Below, piece by piece: positions 13,901 through 21,290 of a stretch of DNA of 64,000 nt (within the stretch, counting starts at the first letter, position 1; every line of letters starts with the position of its first letter). Made by a program: the position numbers and the translations under genes. Location of the stretch: contig CM034599.1 in NCBI GenBank assembly GCA_020091685.1, forward strand, positions 40,069,945 through 40,133,944, in the 5' to 3' direction. The notes below the pieces were generated by a model. It saw only the letters and a program-made list of their open reading frames with translations, was not told the DNA's origin and ran no database searches. This DNA comes from Lutjanus erythropterus (lineage: Eukaryota > Chordata > Actinopteri > Lutjaniformes > Lutjanidae).

Positions 13901-16900
13901 TTTTTACAAAAGCAAATGGTATGCAACTATGCTATTGTTATTTTGGTGCTGTTAAGTTGTGTTGTATAAGAAAAAAGTGGCACATAGAGAATAGATATCA
14001 GGGGAAACATGAATAACAGTATGTCATGTCCTTACTAAAGCTTCTAACTATTATTGTGATTAACTTTTATGACAAACAAGACATCATCTGCCCTTTTAAA
14101 ACAACAATTAATTCAGTGATGCAGCTTATTTAGTGAAAATTGTGTTGTTTATGACTTTATGACTCAAATTTTCCAATATAAGCAGGCCAGCTCAGGGTAA
14201 GAAACAGAATGTGGCACTGAAGGACTGAAAAGTTTGATTTATTGAAACATGTTATTTTTATAACTGAAATCAGGAGCATTGACGTCACAAGGTGAGCAAA
14301 GCACAATTCTGCCACAAAATGAAAGAGGATTATTTTAGAATCAGTGCAGTGTCGCTCTCTACATATCGCCCTCATCTTCAAATGCGACTCTTCATCTTTT
14401 GTCACTTTTTTCTGACTGTGCTCTCCGTAGGTATTAGTAGGGGAGACCAGGGGCAATTGTAACGCAACACTCCAATCAGAGACAGGCTGGAGTGATAACA
14501 CATTCTTTCTCCTCCACAAAAAGATGATTCTGAGGAATGAAAGTCACTTTTTGGATATAATGTCTAAAGTTTAGATGACAGCAAATTTAAACTTACATCA
14601 ATTTTTATCTCTAAGTTATTGGTTAAAAATCAACATGGACAAATTGTAATATAGGTGGTGCTACCCAGCATACAAGATTTTATCATGGCTGCAACATACA
14701 GTGTTACAATTGCCCCCAAGACACATGGTCCAGTGTCAACACCTTGTTTGTTTGGGTTTACATATTTTTCTATCGGAAAATGAACATATTTTACTAAATT
14801 TAAATGTAAAATTCCTTTTAACTGGATTCATATCAGTTACATCTAATTTACCACTAGAAATATTGCTACACAGAATTTGAATCTTAAGTAACATTATTAG
14901 GTACTACAGCAGTAATGTGATTACTATGAGGGTGTACTTTTATTTGGGATACAGCAGGTTAATGTTATTTATATTTTTTTTAGAATTAGGTTATTACTTA
15001 GGTTATAAATATTTTCTACATAATTCATAAACAATTAGAAACAACTTATAACATAGTTTTCATATATCACTGTGGGCTCACTATTTTGCAAGATCCAGCT
15101 ACTCTTCTCTAATTAATCTTAATAATGAGTTACTAACATTTGTAATTGGCAGTGGGAGCCTCATTGTAAAGTATATAAACCATCACCATTTATTAATCAC
15201 TTCCTACCATTTATAACTAGAAGCAGGAGCATTACTGTAAAGTGTAAAGCGGTGCATGCACAAAATTTCAAAGTAAACAATATTGCCAAATCCTTAATGT
15301 GTGAATCTGGTGATGTCTATGTTAATTTGATGCCAACTTAAACTTTCTAACTATTAAGATATGTAGACAGTGGTTTAATGCGGTAAATATGTGATGATGA
15401 TGACAGGTATAAATGTGGCTGATGGAGAGGACAAAGTAAGTATATGAGATATGAGACTTAACAGTACAGATAAATGTGGGCTCACTATTTTGCAACAACA
15501 GATCACTGTTGCCCTTTTTATCTAATGTGTTGTCACATCTTAAAAATGATTTATAGAGTGTTTATGACCTAATTAAATACCTAATTATCAACCATTCATG
15601 AATAATTTACAATAGGAGTCTAATTGTAAAGTGGTATCCACATCTCTTATTGTGTATTTCATGGTATTTCAAGTCCAAATAAATACACACAAGTATTGTG
15701 TACTGTAGAAAGCCTTTAAAGATTTTTTTGATTCGTGAGCTGGTGGCTCTCATGTTATGGGATTGAATTCATTCCCAAACAGCAATGCTGCAATATGCAC
15801 AGATAAATGTGGGCTCAGTATTTGGCAAGAAACACAGCATCTCTATCTTATGTGTTGTAACAGCTTATAAATGATTTGTTGATGTGTTTATGCCTAATCA
15901 ATAACCTAATTATGAATCATTTATAAATGATTTAGTGGTACCAATATATCAAGTGTATTATCAATTTATGCACATATATGTTTCTTAAATCAAAAGACGA
16001 CATATGTATTTCAAGTAGTCTGTGAGTTCTGAAGGAAAATATAAAAAATCAAAAATGTTACCACTGCCCCGATCTCCAAAATGAGTAACACTGCCTTAAC
16101 TGTATGCATGTACTGCATGTCTTTGCTGGTGCAATTTCATTCTTATTTAACAAAAACAGAATTTTGTTATGATGCCACAAAAATGTCACAAAAATAAACT
16201 ATTTTGTATAGGTTAGAATGAACAAATGCATGGATTGTGTAAGCAGGGCTAATGGAACTGAAGCTGTATTGTAACTCTGTGATGAAGACTGGAGTTTTAC
16301 ATAAAATAAATAGTGGAGAGCTGCGGTATGATTATTCTCCAGCATCATGAGTGGGTGCTTATGTGTGCCTGTGTGAATGTAAGGACAGAATAAAGGGCTG
16401 TGGACTCACTCTGAGCTCCTTGAAGAAGATGCAGCTCCGGGCCCACTCCACTATGGAGAAGAGTGTCTGGTCCGCCATGCGACACATGAGGCTGAAGGTA
16501 CTGGGCTTGTCGAGGCGGCTCCGGCCACTCTGCTCCTGCTGCAGGTGAGCCACAATCTTATTCTGCACCACCAGCTCATCTGGATCGCAGCGCAGCAGCT
16601 CCAGCACAAGCGGCGGCAGGCTGGGCGGCTGCGGCGAGGCAGAGGGGTACATGTCTGGGTATGGGTATCCTGTCAGAGACTCGGGGGAGCTGGTGTAGTC
16701 GGGACACTCTGCTTTAATGGCCCTGCCGGGGAAGGCTGTGTACTGGTACTGAGTGGTGAGGGGCACGTGGGACTGCATGGCCATGCCCAGGGAGGGGGGT
16801 CCATAGAGGTTGGCCTCGTAGTCTGTTGGGGTGATGGAGCTCGGGGTGGAGGGGATTAGGCTTTTGGAGATGGTGGGCAGGCTGTGCAGGGTGCCGGTGA

Positions 16901-18198
16901 AGCTGTAGTCGGTCTGCAGAGGAGAGGCAGGCGGAGGAGCGGCGCCCTCCAGCTTGAAGCCATTGGATCGTATCAAAGCCTTCTTCTGCTGCTTCAAGGC
17001 CCTGTCTCTCTTGTACATGGGGCCAAATTTATTCCTCCCCCCACGCATACGGTCTGCACGCACCGCTGTCACACACAGACAAGAGGTGAAAAACAGATTT
17101 ACAAATGAAGCACCGACTCTACTAAACTCCCCTGCACTGCCAGGATGAACACTGTACTGTGACAGCAGAGCGTAAAATCACCCGTCTTCCTACAGAGTCA
17201 GTAACAGACATGTTGGTCATTTCTGCTTCCCTTTTTAGGCCTGAGAAGAATCCCCAGAGTCAGTTCAGCTCCACTCCTTCTTGTAGCCTAAATAGAGCTT
17301 TTGATTTAAAGCAGGGGAGTCTCCGGGGTTTTATCAGTAAGTCAAGAATGTGTCCTTTTTTTGCTACGGAAACAGGTGCTTTCCTGCAATGCTGTCTGGG
17401 AATTAATCCCATCCAATTTAACATGAGAGCCACCAGCCCACAAATCAAGAAATATTTAAAGGCTATTTAATGCAATAATCATAAAATTCTACAATTGTTT
17501 TACAAATGAATACACACACACAATAAATGTGTGCATTAGTTTAAATTAAAGTACTATGAAATACCACTTTACAACACTATCACACACTATCCTTATAAAT
17601 GATTTCTGAATGGTTTACAATTAGGTTATTAATTAGGCTTTAAACACTTGATAAATCATTAAGAAGCTGTCACAACACATGAGATAAAGAGGGCAACAGC
17701 TACCCGTCGCTTGCCAAATACTGAGCCCACATTTATCTATACTGTTAAGCTTCAGATCTCAATGCTTACTGACCTTACTTTGTTTTCTCCATCAGCAGAA
17801 TTCATATATATTTCAGCTTCACACATTTACTGCATTTAACCACCGTATCTTACTACTCAAAAAGTTTCATTGGGCATAAAATTAACATATCAAATGATTA
17901 ATACACTAAGACTCTGGCAGTATTATTAACCTTGACATTTTCAACATGCACTATTTTTGCACTTAACAGCAAGGCTCCCTTTGCCTGTTATAAATGGTAG
18001 TGAGTCATTATAATAAGCAATAGTGAGCCCACACCTATGTAAACTGTTATAACCTGTATATAATTGTTTATTAATAATTTAGTTAAAGGTGTATATAAAG
18101 TATAGCCTTTATAATGAACCATTTATAAATCATTTTAGTCTTAGTCCAATCTGTAAGAAAAAATCCTTACAGATTGGTTTTAATTTCTGCATAAATTA

Positions 18199-18232
<34 letters not shown>

Positions 18233-19058
18233 GTTATTATTATTATTATTATTATTATCGTGAAAAGAAGAAGTCATCTATTTTAAAAGTGTACTGTACC
18301 TTCTAGCCGCATCCCGACGCTGAGGCACTTCTGGAAGCGACAGAAAGGACATCTCTTCCTCTGGGTTTTGTCTATTTTACACTCCTGGTTCTCCGCACAT
18401 GTGTACCTCTTGTTGTTCTGCACCGTCCTCTTGAAGAAGCCCTGAATGACATGACACGTTAGTAACAGCGGGTTTGGAACAGGCCACATGCTCTTCAGGA
18501 TGAAAACATGCGTCCCGGAAAATAAAAAACGTCGAGTCTACTAAATAACTGTTTTCTGATAAATGTTATTTATAATGCGCAGTTAATATTCGATTGCATA
18601 TTACGCCTATAAAGTAAGTGCTTAAAGGCTCCACATCTGAGCTAATAATATTTTCATATTTTACTTTCAAAGCTTAAGTGAAGGAGAAAAATAGTGTGAC
18701 ACCGAGAAACCTCTTAAAATTATGAAAAATTTGAATGATCCGGGAGAAGTTTATTTTAAACAGCACAAAATGTTTAAAATAAGCTATTACACTTAATTAT
18801 ACAGACCATAACGACAACATCCGTTTAAAAATTAAATATGAAACAGGCTTTGCTGTTTTGGACAGTAACAGCTAATTCGATTCATTAAAGCGGCTTGTTA
18901 CCTTGCAGCTCTCGCAGGTGAGCAGACCGTAGTGATATCCGGACACTTTGTCTCCGCACACAGGACACAGCTCTTCCAGGTCATCATCATATGTGTATTC
19001 CATAACCTTCAAAGTCACACCTGGTGCACAAACACGTGCACACGCACACACACACCAC

Positions 19059-19118
<60 letters not shown>

Positions 19119-21021
19119 ACCGCACACACGCATCCATCAGAGACAATAGCGCACACTGAGTGTACAGTGCAAATACCCCGTGCAGACTTTTCTGTCGGGA
19201 ATTTATAAAGAAAAAATCCATAAACTAAATTAAGATGACAAATACTTTAATATTATTTACAGAATGGTATTTAAATTTGTTTCAGCACTGAGATCACTTT
19301 GTCAGAATTTCCTCTATTGCGCAAAAATAATAATAATGTGCCGTATGTTTAATTTTTTTTAACCTAAATTACTATAACTTTTCTTACTAATTTGCCTTAA
19401 TTTTAATGCAGTTTATACGTGAAATAGTTTCAGTGCTACCGAGTTGTACCTTTTTCACTTTTAATGCAATTTAATCTGATGTCAAAATGAATGCAGACAA
19501 TAAGAAAACACCCGAATAAAATAAAACCATTTATTTTGAAATGCCCTACAGACTGTACTTTATTCATCTGTCTTTATTTGATCGAAATTATAATTAGCAT
19601 ACTTATATGCCTAACGATTTTGTGCAAGACGTCATATATCGTACTCCCGATAAAATGCTGCACATAATAAGGCCCAGTTTAGAGTAAAAAACAATCATGC
19701 TTGAATACGCCGTATACAACTAGCCTACATTATATAGGCCTAATAGTATACGTAAAGTTCGTGTTGGATATTTTCTGTGTAGGCCTACATTATGAATCTT
19801 GTCCTTTTAAAATAAAACGTAAATAAAATGGAAGCTGACCTCTGGTCTGGACTGGTTCATCCACTCCAACTCACCACCACCGGAGAGATAAATGTAGCCT
19901 ATTAACTTTTTCTCTCTCTCGAGACACTTTCTTCTTTTTTCTTTCAATTATATCCATTTTTAATTTTTAAGCCGTTTCTCATATGCACGCATTTCCTTCA
20001 GACAGTGGCTGTATTACATTAGCTTGTATCACGGTGGTGACACAGTTCTTTAAAGGAAAACAGGACTAAAGTGAATTCTGCCCTGACCACTGAATAGCAT
20101 GTAGCCTGTTCAAACATTTCATGTCTGGAGTCCTACAGCTACAGACGCCGACCTGACAGGTGACACATGAAACCGTCAGTGGCTCCTCGCGTTCGGTCTG
20201 TTGTAATAAATATCATGAAACAAAAGGGGCAGCATTAACATTCGCATTAGCAAACCCTTGCTGTGAAGTGGAACTCGGCTCGGTTCGGTTCGGTGTCCCG
20301 TCGGGTCCACCGAGAGACTTAAAAACTGCCTCGTACAGCAGGCCGAGGAGCACGCGCGCTGGGGTCTCGCGGGTTTATGGGAGAGGTGCCACGCATCATC
20401 AACAATACAGGTGTATATTAATTAGAATAAAGATACTTCATATTATTATTATTATTATTATTATCATCTTGTCTTTTTTGCTGTTACATTATTGAGATTT
20501 CATAGGAAGAGGCATGGTTGTAACGTTTTAAGTTTAATCACTAGGCTGCCAATTATTATATATGCCTGTTTTATTTTACTTTTTAAAAGCTAATGAATTT
20601 TATTTTGTTTTATCGTTATTTTTTCTGTTTGTTTGTTTTTCATTTTTTGTTCTTGTTTTTCTTTTTTCTTTTTGTAAATTGTTACGACAACAAAAATCGC
20701 AATTTACGATAGTGTATAACTATTGTTTGAGCTGGATCGTTCAGTTCATTGCCGTTCTACAATTAGGCTAAAACGATGTTTTAAAAATGTTGTTATTTCC
20801 TTATCAGACGATTACTAATCTCAGTAATTGATCTCTCGATGTTGTGGTTATTATTTTCAGCAGGTTCAACACTTTTTTAAAATATTTTTTTTATTTGATA
20901 ATTTTCATTGGCTTTAAATGAATTTCTTGACTCTAACATTAAATATCACAGGCCTATTTCTGGATATAAAGCTGTGAATAGAACAGTGGTCAGACTTACC
21001 GTGAGCCTTGTCTCCCAACAT
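391..21021 (-). CDS. nr5a1: NR5A nuclear receptor, nr5a1 (SF-1)-type; partial, five exons in window
   Basis: Join (minus strand): 21021-21000, 19020-18902, 18441-18300, 17065-16410, 510-391. This gives 1,059 coding bases or 353 codons, every junction has GT/AG, and the frame is open throughout. The product is an orphan nuclear receptor that binds DNA as a monomer at extended AGGTCA half-sites. In vertebrates SF-1 controls steroidogenic enzymes and gonad, adrenal/interrenal, pituitary and hypothalamic development. Zinc-finger cysteines are at residues 26, 29, 43, 46 and 62, 68, 78, 81, with P-box CESCKGFFKR. The Ftz-F1 box spans about 96-134, then a proline-rich hinge, then the ligand-binding domain from about 240. 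PFCRFQKC and NGFKLE are SF-1-like, where LRH-1 has PYCRFQKC and NGLKLE. IKAE at 211-214 fits the hinge SUMO site and SSP at 220-222 the nearby phosphorylation site. Human SF-1 has 461 residues, so roughly 110-120 C-terminal residues, including helix 12, lie outside. A fish paralogue (nr5a1b, nr5a5) is not excluded. Confidence 0.88.
822..1545. repeat. Composite repeat, tandem unit A
   Basis: It contains a common teleost repeat with ...GATTAGTTGATTAATTCATC... and TTGCTGCTTACAGCTTCTTA, followed by a second repeat starting GAGCCTGATCAATATATTGG (1281). The same pair recurs in the same order about 725-740 bases further on. No coding content. Confidence 0.6.
1590..2380. repeat. Composite repeat, tandem unit B
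   Basis: Diverged second copy of the 822-1545 unit. Shared landmarks are TTCCTCCAATGTGTAAACTC (1209 and 1932) and GAGCC(T/C)GA(T/C)C(A/G)ATATATTGG (1281 and 2007). The offsets are nearly constant, as expected for a tandem duplication with small indels. Confidence 0.6.
2657..2685. repeat. (TG)n microsatellite
   Basis: Simple dinucleotide run. The open frames spelling VCVCV or THTHT across it are artefacts. Confidence 0.9.
3340..3640. repeat. Dispersed repeat, same family as 822-1190 and 58,025-58,320
   Basis: It shares CTCCTCTCTGACAGTAAACT, GTTGTGGACAAA and TTTTCTGACATTTT with the copy at 58,025-58,320. No coding potential. Confidence 0.6.
3650..6239. other. Intronic sequence without recognised feature
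   Basis: AT-rich, no exon or clear repeat recognised. The segment at 5,400-5,660 is less AT-rich, looks unique, and carries CAATCAAT (5,447-5,454) and TGTCA (5,641-5,645), so it is a weak candidate enhancer. Confidence 0.4.
6244..6588. mobile_element. MITE with TTAA target duplication
   Basis: Flanked by TTAA on both sides (6,240-6,243 and 6,589-6,592). Terminal inverted repeats are AGAGGCCGTATTATGC at the left and, read in reverse, AAGCGGCTGTATTATAC at the right. TTAA targets point to the piggyBac or Kolobok group. There is no transposase. Confidence 0.75.
7345..7870. mobile_element. Partial foldback MITE, same family as 12,293-13,414
   Basis: It carries CCACAGTCAGTGTATTA, GGAAGCTCAGCAATATACTG and CACAGAACACAGGAGTTTCT, matching the element at 12,293. 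Inside, CACAGAACACAGGAGTT recurs inverted (7,641-7,657 against about 7,735-7,747), showing the foldback structure. The outer ends appear lost. Confidence 0.6.
7915..8355 (+). mobile_element. 3' fragment of an L2/Rex1-like LINE
   Basis: In broken frames the + strand resembles the C-terminal tail of LINE reverse transcriptases (a Lys-Ser-Glu-Asn-Arg-Thr-like run followed by an Ala-Pro-Ser-Trp-Asn-like region), with a 3' UTR containing GTTGTACTTGAAAAAGAGAT. It is 5'-truncated, as usual for LINE copies. Confidence 0.5.
8360..9164. other. Intronic sequence, nothing recognised
   Basis: AT-rich and non-repetitive by eye. No exon or motif cluster stands out. Confidence 0.4.
9165..9500. repeat. Pentanucleotide (GAATT/GAACT)n array at a LINE-like tail
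   Basis: Sequence ending ...GAACTGGCACTATATAAACTGAATTG (9,258-9,285) resembles LINE 3' tails common in fish. It runs into a pentamer array to 9,496, first mainly TTGAA units, then a block of about seven CTGAA units, then TTGAA again. The long frames spelling NSIQF come only from the 5-bp repeat. Confidence 0.8.
9510..12288. other. Intronic sequence with short repeats
   Basis: It contains the AT microsatellite at 10,912-10,966 and diffuse AT-rich DNA. No exon was recognised. The open frame at 11,918-12,223 has no recognisable protein character. Confidence 0.4.
10912..10966. repeat. (AT)n microsatellite
   Basis: About 55 bases of almost pure alternating AT, with one AAATA interruption. Confidence 0.9.
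12293..13414. mobile_element. Foldback MITE with TTAA target duplication, interrupted by a LINE fragment
   Basis: TTAA flanks at 12,289-12,292 and 13,415-13,418. The left end is AGGGAGAGTTTAGATTATTT. The right end, in reverse, is AGGGATAGTTCAGATTATTT. Inner arms also pair (CCACAGTCAGTGTATTACCTAC near 12,340 against GTAGGTAATACACTGACTAC near 13,020). Removing the insertion at 13,064-13,391 leaves about 0.8 kb. Related copy at 7,345. Confidence 0.75.
13064..13376 (-). mobile_element. LINE-derived fragment with 15-bp target duplication
   Basis: It contains fish LINE-type consensus phrases (GGAGCCTATCCCAGCTGACA, CATGTCTTTGGGCTGTGGGA, GAACCCACACAGACACGGGG) and a CCATCCATCC tail at its left end, so its 3' end points left. 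Flanks are CTCATTCAACCCCAT (13,049-13,063) and CTCATACAACCCCAT (13,377-13,391), 14 of 15 identical. The exact LINE family is not assigned. Confidence 0.75.
13420..14430. other. Intronic sequence, nothing recognised
   Basis: AT-rich. No exon, repeat family or motif cluster could be supported. Confidence 0.4.
14990..15655 (+). repeat. Left arm of inverted repeat bracketing nr5a1 exon 4
   Basis: The + strand here matches the reverse complement of 17,565-18,135. Shared landmarks are TGTGGGCTCACTATT, CTACCATTTATAAC, the stretch around GTGGTTTAATGCGGTAAAT, CTGATGGAGAGGACAAAGTA and AACAGTACAGATAAATGTGG. Identity looks moderate with several indels, so this is probably two opposed copies of one old repeat. 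Confidence 0.7.
15790..15950 (+). repeat. Third, direct partial copy of the exon 4-bracketing repeat
   Basis: AGATAAATGTGGGCTCAGTA followed by ATCTTATGTGTTGTAACAGC and AATAACCTAATTATGAATC. It has the same order and orientation as in 15,470-15,640. Confidence 0.65.
16410..17065 (-). CDS. nr5a1: nr5a1 exon 4: Ftz-F1 box, hinge and first part of ligand-binding domain
   Basis: 656 bases: two bases completing codon 95, then 218 codons (96-313). Residues 96-134 are the Ftz-F1 box ([20 protein letters not shown] and on), which in NR5A proteins contacts the 5' extension of the half-site. Residues 136-245 form a Ser/Pro/Thr-rich hinge with the likely SUMO site IKAE (Lys212) and an adjacent SSPES. From about 245 the ligand-binding domain begins, with [12 protein letters not shown] and then the family signature [14 protein letters not shown], ending FFKELR. 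The acceptor is ACAG before 17065 and the donor GTGAGT (16409-16404), phase 0. The exon is GC-rich compared with its surroundings. Antisense open frames over it are shadows. Confidence 0.96.
17565..18135 (-). repeat. Right arm of inverted repeat bracketing nr5a1 exon 4
   Basis: Reverse-complement partner of 14,990-15,655. It includes ACTGAGCCCACATTTATCTA (about 17,730) and TGAGCCCACA near 18,025. Between the arms lie 1.9 kb with exon 4 roughly in the middle. Confidence 0.7.
18146..18177. other. Perfect 12-bp stem, 8-base loop hairpin in intron 3
   Basis: CCAATCTGTAAG (18,146-18,157) and CTTACAGATTGG (18,166-18,177) are exact reverse complements. On the gene strand the loop and right stem read GATTTTTTCTTACAG, a good acceptor-like sequence locked in the stem. 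Confidence 0.75.
18200..18258. repeat. (ATT)n microsatellite in intron 3
   Basis: About 59 bases of ATT with one TTG interruption, starting about 40 bases downstream of the exon 3 donor in gene sense. Confidence 0.9.
18300..18441 (-). CDS. nr5a1: nr5a1 exon 3: second zinc finger
   Basis: 142 bases, residues 48-94 plus the first base of codon 95. It begins [10 protein letters not shown] and ends ...SVGMRLE. Zinc ligands are cysteines 62, 68, 78 and 81. The motif PFCRFQKC and the residues CAENQECK agree with SF-1-type fish proteins rather than LRH-1. The acceptor is CAG (18444-18442) and the donor GTACAG (18299-18294). The split codon G|CG is completed by exon 4 to alanine, restoring the conserved [12 protein letters not shown] sequence across the junction. 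Confidence 0.95.
18442..18901 (-). other. nr5a1 intron 2
   Basis: 460 bases between the two zinc-finger exons, AT-rich, GT...AG. No repeat or other feature was recognised in it. Confidence 0.9.
18902..19020 (-). CDS. nr5a1: nr5a1 exon 2: first zinc finger of the DNA-binding domain
   Basis: 119 bases, residues 8-47. It holds the alternative start methionine (ATG at 19003-19001, residue 14), the acidic stretch before the finger, four zinc-binding cysteines (26, 29, 43, 46) and the first half of the P-box, ending ...CESCK. The donor is GTAACA (18901-18896). The exon/intron break between CESCK and GFFKR is the usual NR5A position. The acceptor CAG (19023-19021) has no normal polypyrimidine tract and is preceded by a long TG repeat. 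If exon 1 were non-coding, translation would start at Met14, giving the mammal-like N-terminus. Confidence 0.93.
19027..19130. repeat. (CA)n/(TG)n tract at the 3' end of nr5a1 intron 1
   Basis: About 100 bases of CA on + (TG in the transcript), interrupted by CCACCG near both ends and by CACGTGC near the exon. It ends only about six bases before the acceptor CAG at 19,023-19,021. Open frames through it are low-complexity artefacts. Confidence 0.92.
20150..20400. other. CpG-rich patch in nr5a1 intron 1
   Basis: Many CpG dinucleotides in otherwise AT-rich DNA (GGCTCGGTTCGGTTCGGTG near 20,277, ACGCGCGCTGGGGTCTCGCG near 20,352). It may be the edge of a CpG island tied to the nr5a1 promoter or an alternative first exon. 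No splice sites decide this. Confidence 0.4.
20441..20464. repeat. (ATT)n microsatellite
   Basis: Eight ATT units in intron 1. Confidence 0.85.
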
Positions 21022-21290
21022 TTGCAGAGCAGCAGAACGCAGCCAGTCACTGATGATTGTCTGATAGTTCAAAGCTGGATGTAGGTGTTGCTGCAGCCTT
21101 TCATGGGCTGCAGAGGAGGACAAAATAAAAAGAGAGCAGTAGAAATCCTGACGGTCTCTGTCTATATTAATAATACAGCTGCTGCCAGAGTCAGGAGAAC
21201 CAGGAGTGCGTGTGTGCTGATGATCATTGAGGATCTCGGAGTGGAACTCCTTCAGCCCGCTCGCTCTTTACTGCGATTCCCTTATCACAA
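21000..21290 (-). CDS. nr5a1: nr5a1 exon 1: 5' UTR plus first 22 coding bases (21000-21021)
   Basis: The donor is strong: exon ...CTCACG at 21000, then GTAAGT (20999-20994). An ATG at 21021 opens a frame of 22 bases which, spliced to the acceptor at 19021/19022, runs straight into the zinc-finger frame and gives the N-terminus [16 protein letters not shown]. In mammals the corresponding first exon is non-coding and translation starts at the second of these methionines. The in-frame fusion at two independent splice sites is the main support for this start. The 5' limit (about 21,290) is a guess from the promoter motifs; no TATA box is obvious. Two short upstream ORFs precede the start. Confidence 0.72.
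21069..21104 (-). promoter_or_regulatory. Upstream ORF 2 in nr5a1 5' UTR (MKGCSNTYIQL)
   Basis: ATG at 21104-21102 and TGA at 21071-21069, 11 codons. It ends 47 bases before the main ATG at 21021. It is the second of two upstream ORFs in the inferred leader and is not in frame with the receptor. Confidence 0.4.
21162..21227 (-). promoter_or_regulatory. Upstream ORF 1 in nr5a1 5' UTR (21 codons, hydrophobic)
   Basis: It opens at an ATG (21227-21225) and closes at TAG (21164-21162), wholly within the inferred 5' UTR. The short peptide starts MIISTHALLVLL and is almost entirely hydrophobic. Upstream ORFs generally reduce initiation at the main start. Whether this one is translated depends on the true transcription start, which cannot be fixed here. 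Confidence 0.4.

Larger units (their letters stand above)
511..16409 (-). other. nr5a1 intron 4 (about 15.9 kb), repeat-rich
   Basis: Bounded by the donor of exon 4 (GTGAGT) and the acceptor of exon 5. No further exon was found on the minus strand within it. It contains a tandem repeat pair, two foldback MITEs, LINE fragments, a pentanucleotide array, an AT microsatellite and one arm of the inverted repeat around exon 4. In mouse the equivalent intron holds the fetal adrenal enhancer (PBX/PREP/HOX and SF-1 sites), so regulatory DNA may lie in the non-repeat stretches, for example 5,400-5,660. Confidence 0.85.
17066..18299 (-). other. nr5a1 intron 3
   Basis: 1,234 bases. It holds the right arm of the inverted repeat bracketing exon 4 (about 17,565-18,135), a 12-bp-stem hairpin at 18,146-18,177 and an (ATT)n microsatellite at 18,200-18,258 close to the exon 3 donor. 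Confidence 0.9.
19021..20999 (-). other. nr5a1 intron 1
   Basis: 1,979 bases between the inferred exon 1 and exon 2. From the 3' end of the intron it has a long TG tract (19,027-19,130), AT-rich sequence, a CpG-rich patch at about 20,150-20,400 and an (ATT)n run at 20,441-20,464. The CpG patch could be an internal regulatory element or alternative promoter, but nothing in the sequence proves it. Confidence 0.75.

Noticed and set aside
16545-17148. Plus-strand open frames of up to 104 codons across exon 4
   Set aside because: They are antisense shadows of the GC-rich nr5a1 exon 4, whose minus-strand protein is unmistakable.
18872-19208. Frames with poly-VC or poly-HT stretches
   Set aside because: They read through the TG/CA microsatellite. 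Only the part from 19,020 down is real exon 2 coding sequence.
391-21021. Assignment as nr5a2 (LRH-1)
   Set aside because: The second finger has PFCRFQKC and the Ftz-F1 box ends NGFKLE, both SF-1-like, and the promoter E-box/CCAAT pair fits nr5a1. Some ligand-binding residues (for example [10 protein letters not shown]) are LRH-1-like, so a fish-specific paralogue remains possible.
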